Shown here: piece after piece, positions 45,962 through 56,639 of the stretch
How the letters are laid out: every line of letters starts with the position of its first letter
Position numbering within the stretch: position 1 is the stretch's first letter
Assembly (NCBI RefSeq): GCF_026914185.1
Contig: NC_070565.1
Coordinates: 62,001 to 126,000, forward strand
Length of the DNA stretch: 64,000 nt
Direction of reading: 5' to 3'
Source of the DNA: Puccinia triticina
Lineage: Eukaryota; Basidiomycota; Pucciniomycetes; Pucciniales; Pucciniaceae
The notes under the pieces: generated by a model
The model's input: only the letters and a program-made list of their open reading frames with translations
What the model was told of the DNA's origin: nothing
The model's database searches: none
Program-made: the position numbers and the translations under genes

Positions 45962-46061
45962 GGCATGGCCTGAGTGGGGATCGAACACCAACCTGCTTCC
46001 CCGGGGTTTGCGCTCGCAGGTTGCAGTGAAAGGTGTCCACTACCAGCTGCGACATCATGCC
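45962..46061 (-). repeat. tRNA-like (SINE or tRNA pseudogene) sequence
   Basis: On the minus strand the 5' end GGCATG can pair with CATGCC at the 3' end. An A-box-like TGTCGCAGCTGGTAGTGG lies about 10 bases in, and a B box GGTGTTCGATCC follows at the expected distance. The T-stem does not pair well and the region is about 100 nt, so this is more likely a tRNA-derived SINE head or a pseudogene than an active tRNA. Confidence 0.5.
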
Positions 46062-46159
46062 TTTAGTGCAAGGTCTCTAAACGCAATCTATACAGGGTCA
46101 AGTTTGCAACGGCAGACCCTCTTGCCACCCAACAGGCAGCTGAACATCTTGTACTGTTG

Positions 46160-46570
46160 AAATCTAGACAGTACAAGATGCAGCCATTGGAGACTTGTTC
46201 CAATGGTTGAATTGATAAATTCCTTTGGTCACTCCAGCTCGGGTGTCCAATGGATAGTGATTTATGGTGTCCATCAGACACTCTTGATCAAGAGTGTCTG
46301 ATGGACAGTGGTTTTTGGTGTCCATCGGACACTCTGGCTGGAGTGTCCGATGGATGCTGAGCTTTGTGGAACATCAAGATGTCCATCGGACACTCTCACT
46401 TGGGAGTGTCCGCTGGATGGTGTTTTTTGATGTCCAGTGGACATTTCTGAGTGCTGAGCATCACTTGGACGCTTCCAGAAGCGTACAAGTGATTCTCAGT
46501 GCCCCTCGCGTCCGCTGGATGCCCTCCAGACATCCTCTGGACATATCTCAGTGAGAAACGTCCGCGGGAT
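46160..46570. repeat. Array of short inverted repeats built on GTCCATCGGACACTC
   Basis: The clearest unit, 46269-46306, is a perfect 38-bp palindrome (GTCCATCAGACACTCTTG and its complement). It is followed by GTCCATCGGACACTCTGG / GGAGTGTCCGATGGA (46320-46355) and a diverged third pair (46382-46420). Related words (GTCCGCTGGATG) continue to 46570. No coding potential. Confidence 0.8.
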
Positions 46571-47217
46571 GCAGGGCATTTCCAGGAATGCGCCCCGTGG
46601 TGTATCTGAGTGTATATATGTGGCTACGTAGCAACCAGCCAGCCTCAGATGTGGCTGTGTAGCAACCACAAGCCACTTATTACAGTAACCTAGCAACCAC
46701 AAGCCACATTAATAAAGCGGCATAGTAACCATGGGGCTGTGCAAGTCACTCAAGCAGACTACACAGCAATACAGAAAGCTGTGCAGGTCACTTGAGAAGA
46801 CTCCATAGCAACAAGAGGGCTGTGTAAGCCACACTTGTAACTAGATCACCAGCTAAATTTGCTCATGTATACACTGCCACACTGTCCATAGCTGTATTTG
46901 CACAGCATTTGTAAAGGCACACCAGCCAAAACCCCTCATGTACATAGACCACCAGCACAAATGCCTCACATTTTCCTACATAAGGAGGGGCTCTCTCTTC
47001 CTTTTCCCCCCATCCACTCAAGGATTCCCCCCACAAGATTCAAATAAATTGTCACCCTCACATTCTCCGCCACATAATAAAACCACTGTCTTCTTGCTTC
47101 CAGCCTAGCTGGGGGTGTTGTCAGTCTTTGTCTTTCAGAGAAGCAGGGGTTTCCCCACACATACTTCTCTAAATTTGGCCATAAGAGGTGCAAACCGCTT
47201 TTGGAGTCTCACACCAA
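46571..47217. other. Intergenic repeat region, tandem GTAGCAACCA words and LTR-like leader
   Basis: Positions 46618-46800 repeat variants of GTAGCAACCACAAGCCAC. The block 46980-47110 has an LTR-like composition (CT-rich leader, AATAAA words). No gene is seen. Confidence 0.4.
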
Positions 47218-47257
47218 CTAACCAGCTTTCATTCTCACAGCGGAGTTTGAACACACA

Positions 47258-47755
47258 ATGGGTTTGCTTCCTATTTTGCCATCTACAGCCGTATCCTGTC
47301 CGTTGGGATATGTAAGCATGCGGGTTGAAAACATCACGAAATGGGCCATGATTGACACGGGGTCCATGATCAATATCCTTCCGGCGGACTTAGCTACCAA
47401 AGCTAACCTGGTGTTGCGGAAAACCAACATCAAAATTCACATAATGGGCGGATTCACATGTGAAGTGGACGGGATAGCGGAAGCAGAAACAGCTGAAGTG
47501 GCAAAAGTGGTTAAGAAGTTGTCTTTCTTAATGACCAGGTCTCACAAAATCATCCTTGGTTGGCCAGATCTTTTTTCTTTTTGTGCACAATTGCGCTTCT
47601 GTCCCGCTAGGCAAGAGGAAGTAATGCGGGTAGAAGGGGCGCACGGCAAGCAGTACGAGACGATTGTTTGCCAGCCTCAAAGCGGAGATTGGGTGACGGA
47701 GGTGGGCAATGGGGCACCGCATCACTGTGCGGAGCCTCCCGCGGAGGATTTTTAG
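47258..47755 (+). pseudogene. Retropepsin-like aspartic protease fragment of a retrotransposon
   Basis: The frame carries the active-site signature MIDTGSMINILP (about residues 32-43), followed by the core HIMGGFTCEVDG and KIILGWPDL, which fits the flap and ILG strand of retroviral-type aspartic proteases. It is open for 165 codons, but neither gag nor reverse transcriptase adjoins it, so it is a stranded piece of a Ty3-type polyprotein. A DTG-containing domesticated protease cannot be excluded. Confidence 0.65.
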
Positions 47756-49459
47756 TTGTTGGCCGAGCAATCTGGGTGGAGGAAGCTTTGGAGAAAATTG
47801 AGTTCAGCTCAATTTAGACTAGAAGTGTAACAATTGCAGATTGTTCTCTAGGAACTGTTGAAGTTTCTAATCAAGGAGGGTTTGCGCGGCGAGCACCCCG
47901 TGAGCCCCTGCATCGCCATTCTCTCCCCTGCAGGAAAAAACAAGGGTGGGTGGGACGGTCATTAAAAATTACAAATATTTCTTTGAGTCAGAGAAATATT
48001 GAGTTGAGTGAGCAGGAACAAGAACTGTTAGGAGTGAGGAGTGTGGATGGTGGTCCGTCCAAGAGACTCTGCTCTCTATATATCTCACTCTCGCTCCTAG
48101 TCTAAAACCGCCGCTCGGTCCTGCCCTTTATGCTGTACCGCTGGTCTGTTTTAGAACAGTTCTAGTTTTGTCTATGCTCATGGGCCCCGGTACACTCGCT
48201 GCATTCTTAGCTTCGGGTACCTACAAGAAAACAAGAATTCTGTAGAAAAACAGGATTTATTACTGAGACTAAAACCAGAACTGTGACAATATAATGATCA
48301 GACAAGATATATCAATGACAGAGTGAAAAAGATAAATGTGAGAATTTGGAGCATACCGCAAGGAGGAGTTATTTTGAGGGGAATCAGAACAGACAGGCTA
48401 AAGTAAAGAAGATCAAACAATGAAAGATAGTAGACGCTGAGAAAGAAGGAAAGATGGTCAACAGGGGAGTTTTTCGAGGAGAGAAGGCCGGGATCGATGG
48501 TTTTCTCACCAAATTGGGAAGAACCAGTTGAGGTACTGGATAGACAGAGTCGGAGCGACAAGGAGGTGACTTGAGGTTGAGTCGCTTTGACGATGAAGTC
48601 GATTTGACTGAATGAGGAGTGAAGCGAGGGAGAGAAGATAGAGAAGGAAGGAGGGGAAGATCCGAAGTCGAACGGATAGATTTAAGAGAGGAATGTTTGC
48701 AGATTTGGAGAGGCGAAGGCCAAGCAGAATGGGCAGTTGAGAGTCAAAGCGGGAGATTGAAGTCTGCTGAGGAGGAGGAATTGAAATCGGTGAAAGAGAG
48801 AGCTGATTTTATATTATTGGTCTTGCGGCTGAGTTGTGGTTGAAGGATGAGAGAATCTGAGATGGGGTTGACTTGTGGTTGAGACTTGGTGATCGAAGTG
48901 TTTCGGAATTCATTCTTGAGGATCGAGATGTTTGAGAGACCGAAAGGAGCTGGAAGAAGTTGAGAGAATGAGTTCGAGAGGAGGGGACTTGAGACGAGAG
49001 AGGAGCGGGAGACGGGAGCGGAGACGGGAGCGGGAGCGGGGAAGAAGCCGGGAAAAAGAGGAGTAGTCGGAGAAATTCCAACAAATTCCCCTTTGGTGTA
49101 ATTTTCACCATTCCCAGAGTAAATTGAAGCTGAGATGCTCAGCTATTCTCTGCACTTCAACTGCGGACTCACAATGAGTGTGCGCTGTATAATGTCAATT
49201 TGAACAAAAAAGTTGGCCAAAAGCCACAATTTTCCTGAAGCTCTCACACAGAAGAATGCCAATACCTCATAAGCCTCCCATTCAGAATGGGTGATGCTTT
49301 GCTGCGCATCAGGGTACTCTGCACCGCCACTCCAGTCCCGGGAGGCTTAGTTAAGTCAGCAAAAATCCAGCCGGGTGACAAGTGAACTGGGCTGGGGTGT
49401 GAGTTTGAAATTGAATTTCTGTTACATCAGTGTGACAGAATTCAGATTTTTTACCTGTC
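47756..49459. other. Repeat-derived region, possible LTR
   Basis: TATATATCTC near 48077 followed by a CT-rich leader may be an LTR promoter related to the protease fragment. Positions 48610-49060 are purine-rich with GGGAGCGGGAGCGG runs. Reading frames are compositional only. Confidence 0.4.
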
Positions 49460-49570
49460 TGCAGGCTGTGTCATTGGTTAGAGCATCACTCACAAAAGTT
49501 GAGGATGGGTGTTCAAGTCCTTCAGTATGTAAGGTTGTGGGTTCAGCCCTCACATCTCTTGAAGTTATCT
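49450..49570 (+). repeat. tRNA-derived SINE-like sequence
   Basis: TGTGTCATTGGTTAGAGC resembles a tRNA A box and D-loop, and GGGTGTTCAAGTCC resembles a B box, about 45 bases apart. A second GGGTTCAGCCCTC follows. No complete cloverleaf can be drawn, so I call it SINE-like only. Confidence 0.45.
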
Positions 49571-51291
49571 TTTCACATAGTTCAATAAGTCCCACACCAG
49601 CACTGTTAATAGTGCATGATTAACAGTTCTGAAGCCACCTGTGCTAAGGTTTTGGTGGTTTTCCTCCATAGGAAATCTGCCAAAGTGGACCCAAAGTAGC
49701 ACACCCGGTGTGGTAAGACTAATCCACTTACAAAAACATCAAAAATAGGGAAGAATTAAGATAATAATATATTATAAAGTACAAACAAAACCATTATAGT
49801 ACAAAACATACTACAACCAACATCTTACACATATTTCTCAATTATATTATCACCCAGAAAACCAGTACTAGTCTATTTAATTACATAATCAAATACATAG
49901 TATAATCCTAGTTTCACATACAAATCACATACATTACATAGTACAAATCTACTCTAGGACTGAAGGGGATACTTCTGAAAGATTCTATTATCACATGTTA
50001 GAAAATCTACTCTTAGACAAAGTTTTCACCCCAAAGAGGAACAAGCCAAGTGATCATAACCCAAATTAGTATACTATTTCACAAATATCATGTACAGCTT
50101 CCCAATATAGATTAGTATGTCAGCACTACAACTGTACAGCATCCCAAAGTAGTATTCTATTTCACACTTGTAAAATCTACTGTCAGACTAGATTATTTAC
50201 TATATAAGGAGGTCTCTTCTGCCCCTTCTTGTTCCCTTTCTTCCCCATGCTTGCACTAAATAGTAATATTAAGAGATTACTTCCGCATTCATCACTTTAT
50301 TATAGTTAGATCATCATAGTTAAGAGTTAGATCATAAATTTAGAAATTGATAATTATAACTTGCCCTTGATAACAAACCCAATCACGTCATTTATAACAT
50401 CTCTTTATGCGCACAAAACCTGGTTCTTAGGTTCTGAAATAGCTAGATATTAGAATACTTCAGCAGACTGCGCCACACTAAAATTCTTAGTGTAAATTTC
50501 TCCCAGAGCTTAATTAAGGAAGGCAGCCCTTCAAGCACTTTATAGTTTAAACTTACTCAGTTTTACTATTATTCCCTTCCAAGCTCAGATCACGCCTTGC
50601 GTAGAAGTTCCACACCAGAAAGGGGTGTACTACAGCTACTACCATGGAGATCCATATGTTTCTGCCTGCTGTAAAATTTTGGGACCCTTTGCAGCCCCCA
50701 GTATGAATTTATGATGTTTTGTCTTTTTGGCCATTTTTTCACCAAATTGGTATTCCAACTCCCAGACTATATTGAAAAATTTGACTCCCAACTGCCAAAA
50801 TTGCCCTGGGTCACTTTTTGGTCCTGATGACCTGGGCCACATGTGGTCTTTTTGGCGTCCACTAATTTTGAGAGTCAGAATTTCAATTCCTGGGAGTCAA
50901 GTTTTCAAGACCCTACAAAAATCACGCAAACCTTACACCCGAAGAGGGTGAGAGAAAAAAACTGAATCGCTTTTCAGATGGTACAACTTATCTTACTTTT
51001 ATGGATCTTGATTCCCTCAATTCTGTAAACAGGAGTTTGTTTGGATCCTTTGTTGATAAAACCATGAACCGCGCATGCAATTGAGTTTACTGCTGAAATG
51101 AATTTACTAATTGCATGATTGTACAAAAGAAGCTTGTCTTGTCCCTGGGAGTTATACTCGAAAATTTTAAACAAAAAAAATCGAAGTAAAGAAAGAGCAA
51201 GTTGTGTGAGTAGGCAAGAGGGCACGAACTCGTGATCCAGATGGAGAGAAAAGTTAGTATAAAACAAGCGAGAAAGAATGGAGTGGGTTTT
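49571..51291. other. AT-rich intergenic region, no gene recognised
   Basis: Positions 49730-50540 are A/T-rich with many CATA and TACAA words. TATATAAGGAGGTCTC near 50202 followed by a CT-rich tract looks like an LTR start region, without a second copy in the window. Confidence 0.4.
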
Positions 51292-53904
51292 TCAAGAGGG
51301 CAGATACTCCTCGTTTTCATCGGTTAGTAGGATTTCCATCTCTTGATGGCCGATTGAAATCAAGGAGTTGCTTTGGGCAGTTTCAAGTACTTGATTAACA
51401 TTAGCTAAAAATCGATCTGGGTATCGGTTTGTTTTGTGTAAGGTTATAGCGTCGAAGGAATGAATCGCGGTTTTCAGTCAAAAACGTTGGATTATAGATC
51501 TCTTGATGTTCGAGATGAGAAAAAGACAAACCTTCGCCGACAACATTGACTATCCCAGCTTTTTTAAAGACTTCATAGCGACTAGGCTTGACGTGACAAA
51601 TCCAAACGATCACGTGTCGATCGATGTACTCCTGAAGGATTTCTTTCAAGATCTGCAAAGCCGAGACATCGATTTTATCAACGTCTCCCAAGTGAAAGAC
51701 AATCATTCGTGTATCCTCTCGCTCTCGCTTAGCCGAAGGATGTCTTTTTCTGTAGCCAACTATAGGAAAAGGGTAAGAACATGATTGTTAAAAACAGATT
51801 GAACATTTGAAGTTTAGTAGATGGGCTCACACATTTCGAGTCGCCTCAATCTTTCTTTCAAACCACCTACATTGGCAAAACTGAGCGATTCTCTAATCTT
51901 GACAATAAGCACGCCCGGGATTTCTTCTTCGATTCCTCTAGCCACCTCCTCAGTTTCAGTCTTCTTCGTATCGATCGGCTCCCACGTGCGAGTGATTGGA
52001 TCCCGACCTAATATTCTGACTCTCATCGCAGTGGCATCTTTGATCGTGAGAATTAAGCTGACTCCAACGGAAATCATGATACCCGTTTTGATGTCATAGA
52101 CCAATGTTAACAAAAAGGTCGTCTAAGAAACAGAATCCAGTTTGATTATCAATTGTTTGCCAGTGCTTGGAGTTTTTATACTGTGCCCAATTGGATGGCG
52201 GAGTTATTAACTTACAGTCATCAAAGCTAGCTCAGTCCATCCTCCCAAGTTCCAAAAAAACATGAAGTCTTCCGGAAGTTCGGCAAATAAATTGAACACC
52301 ACCAATGAGATTACGACGGCCAAAACGCACTTCGGTAAGAAGAACAGATAGTCCAAGAGGAAGTAACTGGCGATGAGGATCGCCAACCCGGTGATGATCG
52401 AAGCCATGGGAGTTTGAGCGCCAGCGGATGCGTTTAATCTACTTCTGGTGATCGAACCATATGCTATGTTTAAAACACAAAAAAGGCGAGCTTTCAATAC
52501 ACCAAAACCTTCAGAGAGCGGAAAGAGGTGAGGATTTACCAGGCATATCCCCCATCACAAAAGATGTGGCTATGTTTGCTGCTCCCAAAGCGACGAGCTC
52601 CCTGTTCGCACTGATCGAGTAGTGAAATCTGGCAGCTTCGCCCTTAGCCGCGACGATCGAATCGACAAGACCACAGATACATAGTGTAAATGCGGTACCT
52701 AGCGTATCCTGAACTAATTTTTTCGAGACGCCTTTCCACGGTAGATCGAAGCGGACTTCGCTGATGGATATCGAACCGAGGACGGCGACCCCTTTTTGAT
52801 CCCAGTTGCAGAGATCGGTGACGAAGCTTGCGATCGCAGCGGTGATGAGGATCTCGGGTAGATATTTCAATCCAGGCAACTTGCGCCTGCAGAATTTAGA
52901 GGACTTGAATGTGCGAATGGAAAGGAGGAGGACGAAGGCGGTGAGACTGATGAAACAGCTAAGCTTGTGACTCCTTCCGAGGTTGGAGAGAGTCCAAATG
53001 AGCTTTTCTATCGATCCTTCGGCGTTGATGCCCTGCTGTTTTTCGAGGGCGGCGAGTCCGAGTAGGGATGGGAGCTGCTCGATTGCAATGACGACAGCGA
53101 TAGCGGTGACGAATCCTCTGAGCAGGGCTTTAGAGAGTACGGCGTCCAAGAATCCAAGTCGGAAAAAGCCGAAGCTGAAGGCGATAAGGCCGGTTTCGAA
53201 AGTTAAGAGGGTGGAGATTGTAATTGAGAGTTGCAGTAGCTCAGCATCGGTAGGTGGCTGTAGTCCGGAATGAATTTGTCGATGTGCTATGGCTTGTTTG
53301 ATGACATGTCCGACCAGTAAACTCAACGCAGCTTCGGGTCCAACAGAGACGTGCCGACCGGTACAGAGCAATGGATAAACAATTGCTGGGATTGCAGCAG
53401 AGAATAAGCCTAGAATGCGGAGATAGAGTAATCAGTATCCCCACACGGGTTGTTTTTTTTCTTTCTTTGAATCGAGGATTGTCATACCGTTGATAGACGG
53501 TATGCCGGCGAGGTTGGAGGCATAGCCGATCGACTGAGGGATCAGTAATGATGCGAGAGTCAGACCGGCGATCGTATCGTTGAGTAAATCTCTGCGGGAG
53601 TATTGGGGAATCCAATCAAGAGCAGGGATATAGTAACAGAGTCGATCCGAGAAAATAGCACGAATGTTCTCTGGACGGTTTGAAGCTGGACTGGCCTACA
53701 CATGTGATAAGATGGAGAGGTTGGGTTGTTTTAGTATGCAACTCTAAACAAACAGATGAGGATGGTATGACATACTGAGTTTGATGGGATGAGTGGGCTC
53801 GCTTCGTTTGCAGGACGAGGTGAGCTGGTGCCGGTGGTACTAGCCCGGTCGTTGAGGTCGTTCTTGTTGGGTGATTCGTTTGAGCTGAGCAAGTTTGAAG
53901 CCAT
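51292..53904 (-). CDS. SulP family anion (sulfate) transporter with STAS domain
   Basis: Plasma or endomembrane anion transporter of the SLC26/SulP family. Exons: 53776-53904, 53488-53695, 52540-53409, 52216-52463, 51831-52122, 51532-51759, 51292-51416 (699 codons plus stop). After a polar N-terminus comes the first SulP block YYIPALDWIPQYSRRDLLND, then TIAGLTLASLLIPQSIGYAS. Further blocks are TGRHVSVGPEAALSLL and, after many membrane spans, YGSITRSRLNASAGAQTPMA and LPKCVLAVVISLVVF. The C-terminal STAS domain contains MIVFHLGDVDKIDVSALQIL and AGIVNVVGEDRFLANVNQVL. The last intron is inferred because splicing restores the STAS ending; reading through would end earlier at 51401. Sulfate is the likely substrate, but other anions are possible for the family. 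Confidence 0.87.
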
Positions 53905-54191
53905 CCTTCCTGAAACCTTCGCGATTCGAATTTCAATCGAGAAAGATTGAGTTCGCTGTCAAATCTCATGTAATGTGATCATGTGTTCTCTCTCAACAAT
54001 CTGCCAGAGTCAACACAGCGTCAGCCAGCGGTTGACGACTGCACTCAACAAAACTGCAAAGTGCTCCAAAAAGCTCAACTCACTGTACACATGCAACATA
54101 ACTTAGGGTGTTCGAAGTTGACTTTCATAAAATCATAACACCCTAAAATCATAAAATTCCAATTAGCTGAGAAAAATTATGGTATTCAAAT
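53905..54191. other. 5' flank of the SulP gene with a MITE end
   Basis: Positions 54107-54160 carry a left end of the TTCAAAGTTGA MITE family (GGGTGTTCGAAGTTGACTTT, then ATAAAATCATAACACC). No gene is seen. Confidence 0.5.
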
Positions 54192-54212
54192 TGCGGCCCC
54201 GTTTGGAGCCAA

Positions 54213-54556
54213 TATATATATAGGTGACATAATCATTTGTAAATTCAATAAAAAATACAAAACTCAACATAGAGAATCCATTTTGTTTTGTAGGAAACCT
54301 ACAGTACTGGTCTCATCAACTATGAAGTCAGATTTAACTGATTCAGCCATCTTCAGCACCATAATACCATTATATTGCTTTGTTTTGGTCAAAAGCGATA
54401 TAATGGTGCTACAGTACTGAATATGGCTGAATCAGTTGAATCTGACTTCATAATTGAAGAGACCAGTATTGTAGGTTGCCTAGAAAAAATATTTGGAGGC
54501 TTTATGTTGAATTTTGTAGTTTTCATTGAATTAACCAATGATTATATCACCTATAT
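54213..54556. mobile_element. Palindromic MITE nested in the left arm of the foldback element
   Basis: ATATAGGTGACATAATCATT at the left and AATGATTATATCACCTATAT at the right are the ends of a nearly complete palindrome of about 340 bp, centred near 54385. Internal pairs include AGTCAGATTTAACTGATTCA / TGAATCAGTTGAATCTGACT-like. The right arm of the foldback lacks this segment and reads straight through. Confidence 0.8.
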
Positions 54557-55010
54557 TTATACGGACCTACTTCGCGCAGCAGCGAAAAACTCTTTGCGCA
54601 CAGAATCAACCGTCCCCCGACGTTGATCCCGCTGTGCGCGCAAGCGGAGAAATACTTCGCGCACAGCGACTTCCCCCAAAAGAAGGAGGGGATTTTTCCC
54701 AAATTTTTTTTGATGGATCAAAAGAGGGGGTCTTAACTGCCCTCTCCAAAAAATATTGGATTTTTTGGAGGTGTCCTTGTCATGTAAAAAAAAATCATAA
54801 TATTAATCCAAAAAAAGGAACCTGCTACCCCGATAGCCCACCCCGGGGACTTTTCACCGCTAAGACTTCAGCGGTCGGGTACCCAGCCCCTCGAAAAGAA
54901 AGTTCAAGGGGCAGCAGCTCCGGGCCCGGCTATCCCCCAGCCGCCGTGCCAATGGCCGGCACAGGCCATTGAGCGGAGTTACACACTCCCCCGATGACCG
55001 GCCAGCACCT

Positions 55011-55762
55011 GTGTGCATGTGGCACAAATTGCCGGTCATCGAGGGGGTGTTCACTCGGACCCGGTCATCGACAGGAGTGAACACCCCCTCGATGACCGGG
55101 TCCGTTCCGGTTCACCTTGATCGAGAGGAGTGAACACCCCCTCGATGACCGGGCCCGTTCCGGTCATCAAGGGGATTGTTCACTCCTCTCGACAACCGGA
55201 GCAACCAGGTCACCAAGAGGAGTATGTACTCCTCCGAGAACGCCCGGGATGTTCCGGTTATCAAGAGAAGTACACACTTCCCTTGATGACCGGGTCCGTT
55301 CCGGTCATCGAGGGGGTTGTTCACTCCTCTCGATGACCGGGTCCGTGCTGGTCATTGAGAGGATTACATACTCCCCTCGATCACCCGATTGCTCCGGTCA
55401 TCAAGAGGAGTGGACACTTCCCTTGATGACCGGAACGGACCGGTCATCGAGGGAAGTATGTACTCCTCTCGATGACCGGCACGGACCCGGTCATCGAGAG
55501 GAGTGAACAACCCCCTCGATGACCGGAACAGACTCGGTCATCAAGGGAAGGATTTATTCCTCTTGATGACCAGAATGTTCCGGTCATCGAGAGAGGAGTA
55601 TGTATGTACGTACTCCCCTTGACGGCCCAGTTGCTCCGGTTGTTGAGAGGAGTGAACACTCCCCTCGTGACCGGAACGTCATTGAGGGAAGTTTGTACTC
55701 CTGTCAATGACCGGAACAGAGTGGCCATCGAGAGGAGTACATGATCCCCTCAATGACCGGTA
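55011..55762. repeat. Array of CCGGTCATCGAGGGG/CCCCTCGATGACCGG palindromes
   Basis: CCGGTCATC and its complement GATGACCGG recur many times, alternating with AGTGAACA and AGTATGTACTC spacers, so nearly every 40-60 bases form a hairpin. Unit order is irregular and units vary by substitution. Long reading frames arise on both strands simply because stop codons are absent from the unit. Confidence 0.85.
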
Positions 55763-56302
55763 GTCTGTGCTGGCCGGTCATCGGGGAGCGTGTAACTCCG
55801 CTCGATGGCCTGTGCCGGCCATCGGCACGGCACGGCGGCTGGGAGTTAGCCGGAGCTGCTGCCCCTCGAACTTTCTTTTCGAGGGGCTGCATACCCGACC
55901 GCTTGAGTTTTGGCAGGTCAAAACTCCCCGGGGTGGGTTATCGGGTCAGGGGGAGCTTAATTTTTGGATTAATATTATAAAAAAATTTACATGATGGAGG
56001 ACACCTCCAAAAAATCCAAGACTTTTTGGAGGGGGCAAGCAAGACCCCCTCTTTTGATCCATCAAAAAAAAATCCAGAAAAACTCTCTCCTTCTTTTGGG
56101 GGAAGTCGCTGTGCGCAAAGTATTTTTTGGCTTGCGCGCACAGCGGGCTTGACGTCGGGGGACGGTCCATTCTGTGCGCAAAGAGTTTTTCGCTGCTGCG
56201 CGAAGTAGGTCTGTATTTATATTGGCTCCAAACAAAGCCTGCATATGTCACTTATGGTGTTCAAAATTTAAGGTGTTCAGAGTTGAAATCATAAAATTTT
56301 CA

Positions 56303-56506
56303 TTTAAGGTGTTCAAACTTGACTTGCATAAAATCATAACACCATAAAATCATAAAATTTTAAGCAGAAAAAATATGTACCACCCAAACACTCAAATCAG
56401 AGCAATAGTTTGAAAATGGTACATAAAAAATTATCGCCGAAATGTTTTATGATTTTATGATTTTATGATTCAAAGATTGTATTATTTCAACTTTGAACAC
56501 CTTAAT
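56303..56506. mobile_element. MITE of the TTCAAAGTTGA family, complete copy
   Basis: TTAAGGTGTTCAAACTTGAC (left) and TTCAACTTTGAACACCTTAA (right) bound an AT-rich body with AAATATGTACCACCCAAACA and GAGCAATAGTTTG. A left end sits just upstream (56268-56300) and a partial inverted copy just downstream (56512-56640), so at least three copies cluster here. Confidence 0.75.
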
Positions 56507-56639
56507 TACATAAAATCATAAAATCATAAAACTTTCAAATGATGATTTCATATGTACTATTTTAGAAATGTTGCTCTAATTTGAGTGTTTGGGTGTACAT
56601 ATTTTTTTCACCTCAGAATTTTATGATTTTATCCCACTT

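Larger units (their letters stand above)
54195..56239. mobile_element. Large foldback transposon with central palindrome array
   Basis: Long inverted arms (left 54195-55010, interrupted by a nested MITE; right 55763-56239) share blocks in order: GTTTGGAGCCAATAT, ACCTACTTCGCGCAGCAGCG, TGATGGATCAAAAGAGGGGG, AAGAAAGTTCGAGGGG-like and GAGCGGAGTTACAC. The middle 750 bp is a dense array of short palindromes. The trinucleotide TGC flanks both sides (54192-54194, 56240-56242), a possible 3-bp target duplication. No transposase is encoded. The outer ends (GGCC/TT..GTTTGGAGCC) recall Tourist/PIF-type termini, but that is only resemblance. Confidence 0.8.

Noticed and set aside
48809..49111. A Ser/Pro-rich minus-strand ORF of 100 codons
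   Set aside because: It lies in a GGGAGCGGGAGCGG purine tract and has no independent coding signal.
51401..51531. An unspliced C-terminus for the SulP transporter ending at 51401
   Set aside because: Splicing 51417-51531 gives VGEDRFLANVNQVL, a proper STAS ending, and a longer coherent tail; the unspliced tail has no family similarity.
55117..55506. A 129-codon repetitive ORF in the palindrome core
   Set aside because: Open frames occur on both strands at the same place because the repeat unit lacks stop codons; there is no independent coding evidence.
55011..55762. CRISPR-like regular array
   Set aside because: The sequence is eukaryotic, the units are palindromes in alternating orientation with irregular spacing, and no spacers of constant length or cas genes are present.
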